From contig NZ_QXJP01000006.1 of assembly GCF_004115085.1 (NCBI RefSeq), positions 62,001 to 126,000 of the forward strand: DNA of 64,000 bases, written 5' to 3'. Both the position numbers and the translations under genes were made by a program. Source of the stretch: Longirhabdus pacifica. GTDB taxonomy: Bacteria; Bacillota; Bacilli; Paenibacillales; DSM-105158. Below the pieces are notes generated by a model that did no database searches, had not been told where the DNA came from, and worked only from the letters and a program-made list of their open reading frames with translations. Positions 16,453 to 23,869 of the stretch are shown here, one piece after another; position 1 is the first letter of the stretch; each line of letters begins with the position of its first letter.

Positions 16453-17040
16453 ATGGAACAAAACGGGAAAACTCGTGTAAACGTTGAAATATATGGAACA
16501 CAATATAAAGTGCTCGCTGGTTCAAGTACATCCATTCAACATGTACAAGACGTAGCTAAACTAGTGGATGAACAAATGAGAGAAATATCTAGTGCCAACC
16601 CTAGATTAGATATGCCTAGAATTGCTGTGCTAACAGCGGTGAATGCTGTCGATGAATGTACGAAATTAACTAAGAAATGTGATGAAGTTACACAAAAACA
16701 ATTAATTAATAAACAGTTGCAAAGTGAACAATTAAATCAGATAAATGAAGAACATTCTAAATTGAAGCAAGAGTATCAATCACTAGAGGAACAGTGTAAA
16801 GCACAAGAAGAAGCTTATCAAAGTCTGTTACAAGAGTTGAGTAAAGTGCAAAAAGAAAGAGATCAATTGCAAATAGAGCAAGCGAATGTAGATAAATTAA
16901 AAGAGCAGCTACAGCAAGCAGAAAACTATCAGGAACGAGTAAAACAGCTACAGGAAGATTATGAGAAACTGCAAATTGAATTTAATGAGTGGATCGAGCT
17001 TGTGGACAAGGAAAAGCCAAAGAGTAATACTAGAAATTAA
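16453..17040 (+). CDS. zapA: Cell division protein ZapA
   Basis: 195 residues. The N-terminal 90 residues are the ZapA domain (RVNVEIYGTQYKVLAGSS, then the helix with MREISSANPRLDMPRIAVLTAVNAVDE), which promotes bundling of FtsZ filaments at midcell. It is followed by a long Gln/Glu/Lys-rich coiled coil (about 90-180), longer than in B. subtilis ZapA (about 85 residues) but as seen in other Bacillales lineages. Start is ATG at 16453 after AAGGGGG; the upstream ATG at 16432 overlaps that site. It follows pheT, a common order in this group. Confidence 0.9.
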   Translation: MEQNGKTRVNVEIYGTQYKVLAGSSTSIQHVQDVAKLVDEQMREISSANPRLDMPRIAVLTAVNAVDECTKLTKKCDEVTQKQLINKQLQSEQLNQINEEHSKLKQEYQSLEEQCKAQEEAYQSLLQELSKVQKERDQLQIEQANVDKLKEQLQQAENYQERVKQLQEDYEKLQIEFNEWIELVDKEKPKSNTRN

Positions 17041-17356
17041 TACTATTTTTGTTTTTTTATTACGAAGTACAGCACAATACTTCGTTACACATATTTAATG
17101 AAATGTTTATGTGTTTATGATGAAGTGTTTAGGCTATATTGAAGTATAGTGAATTTCATATTTTTACTTATAAAGTGCTTGTTATAAAAAAGCACATGAT
17201 ATAATAAAAGAATACCTACTCCGAATATGAACAACGAGATCATTTTTTGTATTTTATTACAATATATCCCATTCAATCAGAACAACACCAAGTAGTAGTG
17301 ATAAAAATTACATAAGTAATGTCTATTCAAATATGAAATGAGAAGGGTGTTTAGAG
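17041..17356 (+). promoter_or_regulatory. Gap with promoter for the 17.4-kb gene
   Basis: ACGAAGTA/TACTTCGT (17062-17085) is an inverted repeat shortly after zapA, but its T-run precedes rather than follows it. An extended -10, TGATATAAT with TATAAT at 17200-17205, overlaps a small hairpin (GTGCTT/AAGCAC, 17175-17195). The rest is AT-rich with nothing recognisable. Confidence 0.4.
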
Positions 17357-18001
17357 TTGAATAAAACGATGACGTTAGGTTTAAGTGTTAGCGTTATGAT
17401 AGGATCTTTATACGCTGCCAACGAAGTGATTTTGAATCATATAAATGATGAAGAGAAATCTAAAAATGGTGTAACATTTATCTTTAATGAAGAAAGTGAT
17501 AAATTAGATGATTCAGATCTTATTTTTGCTCATTATTCTCACCTAGATCATTTTGAAAGTTTAACGGTATTAAAAAGCAATGCGGATTTGATTGTTTCGG
17601 GCAAAGTTTCAGATCATAGTAATGCAAGTGAACTTTCAGTACGTTCTGAAGTTGATGTTTTATCGACTAAAAAAGGAATTTCACATGATGAAATTAAGGT
17701 TTATCAAATGGGGCAGCTTGGTGAAAATGAAGATTTTTACGATAACTTATTAGAAGTAGGAGAGGAGTATATTCTTTTCCTCAAAAAGCAAGGTAATGCA
17801 GAAGAAAATGCTTATTATATTATGGGTGCTGAAAAACAAGGTAAATTTAAAATTCAAAACGGTAATCTAGTGAATACCGATCCCATCATGTCACAACAAT
17901 TAAAAGAAAAATTTGAATTATCACATCATAACATTCAAAATGCTGAGCGTGTACATGATAATAAAATGATAGAAAATTTTGAAGCTTGGCTGAGTGAATA
18001 A
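17357..18001 (+). CDS. Secreted or membrane-anchored protein, unknown
   Basis: 214 residues from a TTG start that follows AAGGGTG at the right distance. Residues 1-25 form a short hydrophobic signal or anchor (LGLSVSVMIGSLYAANEVIL). The rest is acidic and soluble; residues 75-160 (SNADLIVSGKVSDHS..., EVDVLSTKKGISHDEIKVYQMGQLGE..., LLEVGEEYILFLKKQG) look like the beta-barrel-type domain found in many Bacillus secreted proteins of unknown function, in which the V.GKV, E-D-VL and GEEYILFL positions recur. It is monocistronic, followed by a strong terminator. No function can be assigned. Confidence 0.78.
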   Translation: MNKTMTLGLSVSVMIGSLYAANEVILNHINDEEKSKNGVTFIFNEESDKLDDSDLIFAHYSHLDHFESLTVLKSNADLIVSGKVSDHSNASELSVRSEVDVLSTKKGISHDEIKVYQMGQLGENEDFYDNLLEVGEEYILFLKKQGNAEENAYYIMGAEKQGKFKIQNGNLVNTDPIMSQQLKEKFELSHHNIQNAERVHDNKMIENFEAWLSE

Positions 18002-18041
18002 GTAGCATAGTATAAAAAGTGTACACATTTTCGACAACACC

Positions 18042-18083
18042 AAAACGCTTCTTACTGTCTTATTTGACTGTAAGAGGCGTTTT
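18042..18083 (+). terminator. Intrinsic terminator
   Basis: AAAACGC-CTTAC pairs with TGTAAG-GCGTTTT around a 12-base loop, with A- and T-tails on either side. It ends the preceding gene. Confidence 0.75.
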
Positions 18084-18277
18084 AACATAGATAATATTTT
18101 TAATAGAAGGATTGCGGTGATTAAATATAAAATACGAGAATCCTAAAATTTCATGACCACATGATGAGAACAATACAGTAAATAATCAGTATCTCTTTAT
18201 ACCAATTTATGATATTTTTTAGTATAATTATCTAAATACTAATATTTAATATTGGTTTTAACATGGGAGGTGATGAA

Positions 18278-19738
18278 GTGGCTTACTTAAAAAAAGGTAA
18301 GGATATCATTCATTATGAGTATTTACAGTCCACACTAGAAGGTGCTGAAACTATCATTTTATCACATGGGGTAAGTTTGAACATGAAAGAGTGGGATGAC
18401 ATCATTCCATATTTAACTTCAAAATACACCATTATACGCTATGATATAAGAGGACATGGAAAAAGCACCTCATGTTATCCCCTGACGCTAGAAACGTTGT
18501 GCGATGATTTACTCTATCTATTAGATTATCTTCACGTGTCATGTTGTCACCTTGTTGGAGACACATTAGGGGCAAAATTATGTTATGCATTTGCCTGTCA
18601 AAGTCCACATCGCATTCAGTCGCTTATACTTAGTTCCACGATGCACTATATTCCTAATGAAATTATGGATGCAACCATAAACTTTATAACAAAATTAATA
18701 GACCAACATGAACATGCCTATGCTAATTATTTTGCCGAAAAATTAATACAAAATAAAGAAAATGTTAGTAGAGTATATGAAATGATGATGGATGTTCCTT
18801 TGGATGTGTGCTTGACTTCATTGCAACTACTTCATTTGGATCAGGCCCCTCTGGCAGTAACACCGCTGCAAATACCCACGTTAATATTATGGGGAGACAA
18901 AAATCCATTCATCCCCGTCAACTTAACTTATTACGCACAACGTGCCATGCCCCAAGCACGTTATTTAATCGTGCCTAATGCTTCCCAAATTATTTATTAC
19001 GATCAACCTGATGTCGTCTCGAAGTGGATGGATGATTTTATTGAGAGTAATAGAAGCTGTCACGATAAGGAGGAAGATGATTTTATTCATACTATTCGTT
19101 CTTATTCGGAGACGATGCTAGAAGGCATGTCGTCACTCCAGCAAAAAGAGCAAGGTAGTGAGCCAAAGCCTAGAGTAGAGATACAAACGTTAAAACAATT
19201 TCAGGTATTAATAGACGGAAAGAGCGTACAAGGAAATTGGAACGGTCGTAAAGCGAAAGAGTTACTAATTTATATTGCCTATCATACTTCAGTAACAAGA
19301 GAACAGTTGATTGACACTTTTTGGCCTGATGTTTCAATAGAAAAAGCTAAAAATAGTTTACGTGTCGCATTAAATGGCTTAAAAAAATTGACGAGCTATG
19401 AGCATCAAAAAAGAGAACACTTTTTTCTGAGAATAGACCGGGAATGTATCACACTAGATGACAATGTACAATTGGACATACATCAATTCCTGCAAGAATT
19501 AGATCTTATGAGTACAGAGCCGGATATGCACGTACAATTTCATAAGTGTCAGCAGTTATTGGAATTATGTATGAATAACTTTATGCCTGGATTGTATCAT
19601 GACTGGATCATCAGTACACGGTATCGGATAGAACAGAGATTGCTTGTGATAGTGGAAGCATTAATTTTCACTTTAGAGAAAAAGGGTTTATACCACTTAT
19701 CTAATCAGTTAAAACAAAATGAACTCGTAACCATATGA
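18278..19738 (+). CDS. Degenerate alpha/beta-hydrolase fused to BTAD regulator
   Basis: 486 residues from GTG at 18278, directly after GGGAGGTG. Residues 1-255 follow the alpha/beta-hydrolase fold (ILSHGVSLNMKEWDDIIPYL, RYDIRGHGKST), but all three catalytic positions are replaced. The nucleophile elbow is GDTLG (Thr96 for Ser), the acid loop is WGDKNPF (Asn209 for Asp), and the usual NAGH is NASQ (Gln237 for His). Residues 298-370 form an OmpR-like winged helix (GRKAKELLIYIAYHTSVTREQLIDTFWPDVSIEKAKNSLRVALNGLKK), and the rest is a short BTAD-like helical region. I infer a transcription regulator whose dead hydrolase domain senses a small ligand. It is transcribed towards the toxin genes and is their likely regulator. 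Confidence 0.83.
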   Translation: MAYLKKGKDIIHYEYLQSTLEGAETIILSHGVSLNMKEWDDIIPYLTSKYTIIRYDIRGHGKSTSCYPLTLETLCDDLLYLLDYLHVSCCHLVGDTLGAKLCYAFACQSPHRIQSLILSSTMHYIPNEIMDATINFITKLIDQHEHAYANYFAEKLIQNKENVSRVYEMMMDVPLDVCLTSLQLLHLDQAPLAVTPLQIPTLILWGDKNPFIPVNLTYYAQRAMPQARYLIVPNASQIIYYDQPDVVSKWMDDFIESNRSCHDKEEDDFIHTIRSYSETMLEGMSSLQQKEQGSEPKPRVEIQTLKQFQVLIDGKSVQGNWNGRKAKELLIYIAYHTSVTREQLIDTFWPDVSIEKAKNSLRVALNGLKKLTSYEHQKREHFFLRIDRECITLDDNVQLDIHQFLQELDLMSTEPDMHVQFHKCQQLLELCMNNFMPGLYHDWIISTRYRIEQRLLVIVEALIFTLEKKGLYHLSNQLKQNELVTI

Positions 19739-19801
19739 CAGTTGTATATAAGGAGATGATGGAAAGGTTTAAGATTTTTTCAAAATAAGGAGGAGTAAAT
19801 A

Positions 19802-19919
19802 ATGAAATAAAAAAGAGCACTAGGCGTGGCAACGCTTAGTGCCTCATTAATGTTTAGCACTGTCGTACAAAAATCTCTATTTAGACATTGGGTATGAGGA
19901 AAAACAAATGGAATGAATG
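19802..19919 (+). pseudogene. Remnant of a fifth HBL/NHE-like toxin gene
   Basis: An AAGGAGG ribosome binding site precedes ATG-AAA-TAA, so there is a stop at codon 3. The same frame then continues KRALGVATLSASLMFSTVV, a typical signal peptide. After about 20 codons, and in another frame, the sequence reads LYLDIGYEEKQME and stops at about 19913-19919. That is the C-terminal end of the neighbouring toxins (TLYLDIGYAEEDI). The gene has therefore lost its whole middle, about 1 kb, by internal deletion. The downstream sequence is the same as that following the intact gene at 21348. Confidence 0.72.
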
Positions 19920-20035
19920 AGTTCATTTTCCAGTTTTCTGTAATGATCATGTAATGGTCATATTTTTATAATGGTATGGAAAACATGGCGAAATGAGGTG
20001 AGTCATGGAATACAACTCTTTTACAAGCTCACTAG
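19912..20035 (+). repeat. Duplicated leader region, copy 1
   Basis: About 120 bases nearly identical to 21362-21487. It contains the imperfect palindrome ATGATCATGTAATGGTCAT (19943-19961), a -10 TATAAT (19967-19972) with TGATCA 17 bases upstream as a weak -35, and a ribosome binding site GAGGTG leading into a short ORF. Confidence 0.8.
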
Positions 20036-20049
20036 CATTGCATAAATAG
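20005..20049 (+). CDS. 14-residue leader ORF
   Basis: ATG at 20005 four bases after GAGGTG, encoding MEYNSFTSSLALHK. The counterpart in the second copy (21455-21490) encodes MEYNFSYKLIR, so the start and first four codons are conserved while the end drifts. A terminator follows 57 bases later, which would suit attenuation, but translation is unproven. Confidence 0.3.
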   Translation: MEYNSFTSSLALHK

Positions 20050-20105
20050 TGTATTGTACATGTTTGACTCCTTTATGTTGGATTTGGACAGGAAACCAAC
20101 TGTTC

Positions 20106-20127
20106 ATCCATTGTAATGGATTTTTTA
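20106..20127 (+). terminator. Terminator upstream of first toxin gene
   Basis: ATCCATT/AATGGAT (20106-20121) with a 2-base loop, followed by TTTTTTATTG. It lies between the leader promoter (-10 at 19967) and the toxin start at 20221. It either attenuates that transcript or ends a separate short RNA. Confidence 0.6.
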
Positions 20128-20220
20128 TTGCCTAAATACGATGTAATCTAATTTATTTCAATTTTCAAATTACTTACAATTTTCGAAAAGTGGTTTTTTT
20201 AAAAAAAGGAGGAATAATCA

Positions 20221-21348
20221 ATGAATTGGAAAAAAATATTTGGAGCTGCATCGTTAAGTTTCATCGTCATGTTCACTACGGCGATGCCTATGCAAGCAGA
20301 TGATATAGGAAGTGCAGGTCCACAAGGTTTAGAAGAGGCGATGAACAACACAGCAGCTAACACGCTCATCATGGACACGTATGCGATGACGTTAATTAAA
20401 CAGCCTAATTTCACGCTTACAGAAATTGAAAACTCAGATAAAGTAGAGTTGAATAAAAGTTTAGCACAACATTTGAACCTTGCTCGAGGTCATGCGAACG
20501 AGTGGTTGGATGATATTAAACCTCATTTAGTAAAAACCAATCAAAATATTATCGGATACAATACAAAGTATCAAAGTTACTTCGGTACGATTAAACAGAG
20601 TTTGGATAGTGGCGACTCCGAGACGGCGGCTTTAGGGTTAACCTTGCTACGAGGGGATGTAGTAGAGAATAAGGAAGAAGTAGAAGATGTTATCACCATA
20701 TTAAAAAATTTCAGAAAAGATTTATCTACTGACTCACAAAACTTTTCTCAGGATGCTGCTCAGATTACGGCTATATTAAGTGGAGATGATGCTTTAATTT
20801 CCACCATTGAAAATGAGATTAATGCGGTAAATTCTGCTATTGATAAAGATATTGGCATCATTGCAGGAGGTGCACTAAGTCAATTGGTTGGAGTAGGCAT
20901 TATTACAGCTGGAGTATTAAGTATTTGGGCTGGCGGTGCAGGAGCCAAATTAATTGTTGGCGGAACGGTGATCTTTGGAGCGGCAACGACTGCAGTAGTC
21001 TTAGCACAGAAAGACTTGGAGGAGAAAAAAGAGGCTTTGAAAAATTTAACGCAACATTTGACGGGTTTAAGAGCAGAGGTTGCTGCGTTAACCCTTACGG
21101 AAAACCAAGTTAGAGATTTGAAAGATCAAATTGACGGTGCCATCACTGCTTTAGAGACATTAAAGTTACAATGGACTGTTATGGATACAAAATATGCGAC
21201 TTTAATTGATCATGTAGAAGATATTGAACCAGGTGGCGGTATATTCGTCATTGCGGATCTAGAAACAGCGAAAGCTAGCTGGCAAGATATTAGTGACCTT
21301 GCTCAAACTTTATATTTCGATATTGGATATGCGGAAGAAGAAATTTAA
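20221..21348 (+). CDS. HBL/NHE-family pore-forming toxin component
   Basis: 375 residues. Signal peptide 1-26 with a likely cut after MQA. The mature protein has the helical architecture and sequence style of the Bacillus HBL/NHE enterotoxin family (NTLIMDTYAMTLIKQPNF near residues 47-64, long heptad-like helices, ALETLKLQWTVMDTKYATLIDHV near 315-340). Residues 211-262 are a long Gly/Ala-rich hydrophobic stretch, the usual membrane-inserting head (beta-tongue) of ClyA-like toxins. Family members assemble as two- or three-component pores on animal cells. The ribosome binding site is AAAGGAGGAATAATCA. It is nearly identical in its last third to the third gene of the cluster. Target cell and toxicity are inferred from the family. 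Confidence 0.87.
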   Translation: MNWKKIFGAASLSFIVMFTTAMPMQADDIGSAGPQGLEEAMNNTAANTLIMDTYAMTLIKQPNFTLTEIENSDKVELNKSLAQHLNLARGHANEWLDDIKPHLVKTNQNIIGYNTKYQSYFGTIKQSLDSGDSETAALGLTLLRGDVVENKEEVEDVITILKNFRKDLSTDSQNFSQDAAQITAILSGDDALISTIENEINAVNSAIDKDIGIIAGGALSQLVGVGIITAGVLSIWAGGAGAKLIVGGTVIFGAATTAVVLAQKDLEEKKEALKNLTQHLTGLRAEVAALTLTENQVRDLKDQIDGAITALETLKLQWTVMDTKYATLIDHVEDIEPGGGIFVIADLETAKASWQDISDLAQTLYFDIGYAEEEI

Positions 21349-21361
21349 AAATATATTTTCT

Positions 21362-21487
21362 AATGAATGAGTTCATTTTCCAGTTTTCTGTAATGATCAT
21401 GTAATGGTCATATTTTTATAATGGTGTTGAAAACATGGCGAAATGAGGTGAGTCATGGAATACAACTTCTCTTACAAACTGATTAGA
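21362..21487 (+). repeat. Duplicated leader region, copy 2
   Basis: Nearly identical to 19912-20035, with the same palindrome (about 21393-21411), the same -10 TATAAT (21417-21422) and the same GAGGTG-AGTC-ATG. It includes an 11-codon ORF at 21455-21490. No terminator separates this copy from the next gene. Confidence 0.8.
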
Positions 21488-21525
21488 TGAAAAGAAATGA
21501 CAGACATTAATGGAGGTTTTGTTAC

Positions 21526-22668
21526 ATGATATGGAAAAAGGGAATAGGAATTAGTCTACTTATACTCGCTGTTGTCATTTATAGTATTGTACCTGCACAG
21601 CATGTGTCGGCAGATGTAAATGAGGCAAATAAGTTATTTTCAAGTGAACTTACGACAGAATTGGAAGCAATGGGAACACAGCTCATATTGATGAAAACAT
21701 ACGCTTTAAGTTTGTTAAAACAACATAACATTGAGTTGGAACAAATACCTACGCTTGCATCGCACCAGACTACAGCTAGGAATAATGCTGTGTTTTGGCT
21801 AGATAACATTCAACCTATAATAATTCAGAATAATGAAAATATTGTTAGCTTTAGCAATAAATTTGATAACTATTTTCCTATTTTGTTGGAATTAGCTTCA
21901 ACAGTAAGTAGCAGCGAGCAGGATAAAGCAAACTTTGTGTTAGGCATGAATGAATTAAAAGAAGAAATTGATGAGAATTATGAACAATTACACCGATTAC
22001 GTGATAACTTCCAGCAATATAGCAACGCGCTTCAATTAGATCATGCAAATTTTAAATCTGATTCAGAAGAAGCAGAGCAGTTACTGAATGATGAAGAAGG
22101 AACAATTCAAGCACTTCAAGATCAAATTGAGTCTATAAACAACGATTTACAAACCAACTTTGAGGTGATTGCAGGCGGTGCTGTCTCTGTGGTAAGTGGA
22201 GTTGCGTTGGTTGTAGTCGGTACTAGTTTGTTTCTTGCAGGTGGCAATCCCTCCTCTCCCGCTATCATTATAGGTGGAGTCACAGCGATAGCTGGTGGAA
22301 GTATAGCGATTGGGTATGCAACGGACCAAGTGATACAGTTGAAGAACGAGTTAAAAGACGCAACGGTAGCATTAACATCTGCTGAGTACAATGCGGCATC
22401 ACTAGCCCTACTTCAAGCCCAGGTAGATAATTTTGTTTATGGTACTGATGATGCCATTACAGCACTAAATGGTTTGGAACAAACGTGGTTACAAGTGAGT
22501 AATGGATTTGCACAGTTTATTGATGACGTGAACAACGGTGTAGATGTCGATAGTCAATTTTTAAAGGAACAGTTAACGGAAGCAAAACAAAACTGGGATG
22601 ATTTAGCGGAAAAAGCAAATCACATCACTAGCTTTGGACAAATGAACTACGAAGAAGATAATGAGTAA
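21526..22668 (+). CDS. HBL/NHE-family toxin, second component type
   Basis: 380 residues with signal peptide 1-29 (cut after VSA). It has the same fold pattern as its neighbours (MKTYALSLLKQHNIEL near 56-72, FWLDNIQPIIIQNNENIVSFSNKF near 90-113) but low identity to them. Residues 213-265 form the hydrophobic head (VIAGGAVSVVSGVALVVVGTSLFLAGG...). This would be a second, non-redundant component, comparable to the NheB/NheC or HblL1 position. The ribosome binding site is TGGAGG. It is preceded by its own copy of the duplicated leader and followed by the third toxin gene after 42 bases. Confidence 0.83.
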   Translation: MIWKKGIGISLLILAVVIYSIVPAQHVSADVNEANKLFSSELTTELEAMGTQLILMKTYALSLLKQHNIELEQIPTLASHQTTARNNAVFWLDNIQPIIIQNNENIVSFSNKFDNYFPILLELASTVSSSEQDKANFVLGMNELKEEIDENYEQLHRLRDNFQQYSNALQLDHANFKSDSEEAEQLLNDEEGTIQALQDQIESINNDLQTNFEVIAGGAVSVVSGVALVVVGTSLFLAGGNPSSPAIIIGGVTAIAGGSIAIGYATDQVIQLKNELKDATVALTSAEYNAASLALLQAQVDNFVYGTDDAITALNGLEQTWLQVSNGFAQFIDDVNNGVDVDSQFLKEQLTEAKQNWDDLAEKANHITSFGQMNYEEDNE

Positions 22669-22710
22669 ACTTCTTCATAAAATGGTTTTAAAAAAAAGGA
22701 GGAATAATCA

Positions 22711-23838
22711 ATGAATTGGAAAAAAATATTAGGAGCTGCATCGTTAAGTTTCATTGTCATGTTCACTACGGCGATGCCTATGCACGCAGATGATATAGGA
22801 AGTGCAGGACCACAAAATTTAGAAGAAGCAATGAATAGCACTGCAGCTAACACGCTCATCATGGATACGTATGCAATGACATTAATTAAACAGCCTAATT
22901 TTGCTCTGTCAGAAATTGAAAGCTCAGATAAAGTGGACTTGAATAAAAGTCTAGCACAACATTTGAACCTTGCTCGAGGTCATGCCAACGAGTGGTTGGA
23001 TGATATTAAACCGCATTTAGTGCAAACGAACCAAAATATTATTGGATACAATACAAAGTATCAAAATTACTTCGGTACGATTAAACAAAGATTGGAAACT
23101 GGAGATTCCCAGACGGCGGCTTTAGGGTTAACCTTGCTACGAGGTGATGTAGTAGAGAATAAGGAAGAAGTAGAAGATGTTATCACCATATTAAAAAATT
23201 TCAGACAAGAATTATCCACTGACTCTCAAAACTTCTCTCAGGATGCTGCTCAGATTACGGCTATATTAAGTGGAGACGATGCTTTAATTACCTCCATTGA
23301 AAATGAGATTAATGCGGTTAATCAAGCCATTGATAGAGATATTGGCATCATTGCAGGTGGTGCCGTAGGTCAACTGGTTGGCGTAGCGATTATTACAGCT
23401 GGAGTGTTAAGTATTTGGGCTGGCGGTGCCGGAGCCAAATTAATTGTTGGAGGAACGGTTATCTTAGGAGGGGCAACCACTGCAGTAGCCTTAGCAGCGC
23501 AAGACTTGGAGGAGAAAAAAGACGCTTTGAAAAATTTAACGCAACAATTGACAGGTTTAAGAGCAGAGGTTGCTGCGTTAACCCTTACGGAAAACCAAGT
23601 TAGAGATTTGAAAGATCAAATTGACGGTGCCATCACTGCTTTAGAGACATTAAAGTTACAATGGACTGTTATGGATACAAAATATGCGACTTTAATTGAT
23701 CATGTAGAAGATATTGAACCAGGTGGCGGTATATTCGTCATTGCGGATCTAGAAACAGCGAAAGATAGCTGGCAAGATATTAGTGACCTTGCTCAAACTT
23801 TATATTTAGATATTGGATATGCGGAAGAAGATATTTAA
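22711..23838 (+). CDS. HBL/NHE-family toxin, duplicate of first component
   Basis: 375 residues, almost the same protein as the 20221 gene, with cleavage expected after MHA and the hydrophobic head at 211-262. The ribosome-binding context (AAAAAAGGAGGAATAATCA) is also copied. In the last 290 bases only a handful of positions differ from the first copy, while the 5' half carries many silent differences, a sign of recent gene conversion. The stop is followed after about 30 bases by the start of the fourth gene, so genes two to four are one transcription unit. Confidence 0.87.
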   Translation: MNWKKILGAASLSFIVMFTTAMPMHADDIGSAGPQNLEEAMNSTAANTLIMDTYAMTLIKQPNFALSEIESSDKVDLNKSLAQHLNLARGHANEWLDDIKPHLVQTNQNIIGYNTKYQNYFGTIKQRLETGDSQTAALGLTLLRGDVVENKEEVEDVITILKNFRQELSTDSQNFSQDAAQITAILSGDDALITSIENEINAVNQAIDRDIGIIAGGAVGQLVGVAIITAGVLSIWAGGAGAKLIVGGTVILGGATTAVALAAQDLEEKKDALKNLTQQLTGLRAEVAALTLTENQVRDLKDQIDGAITALETLKLQWTVMDTKYATLIDHVEDIEPGGGIFVIADLETAKDSWQDISDLAQTLYLDIGYAEEDI

Positions 23839-23869
23839 AAATATAGAGATAGAAAGGGAAGTGAATGAG

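Larger units (their letters stand above)
19739..20220 (+). other. Gap: toxin-gene remnant, leader repeat, terminator
   Basis: This gap contains, in order, a deleted toxin gene (19802-19919), a leader region duplicated at 21362-21487 with promoter, palindrome and a 14-codon ORF, and a terminator hairpin at 20106-20127. The last 90 bases lead to the AAAGGAGG of the first intact toxin gene. Confidence 0.6.

Noticed and set aside
20925..21113. Separate 62-codon ORFs within the toxin genes (also 23415-23603)
   Set aside because: Both are out-of-frame shadows conserved only because the two toxin genes are copies of each other.
23813..23869. Longer N-terminus for the fourth toxin gene
   Set aside because: The extra 19 residues lie in the end of the previous gene and would put a charged stretch ahead of the signal peptide; AGAAAGGGAAG fits the ATG at 23870.
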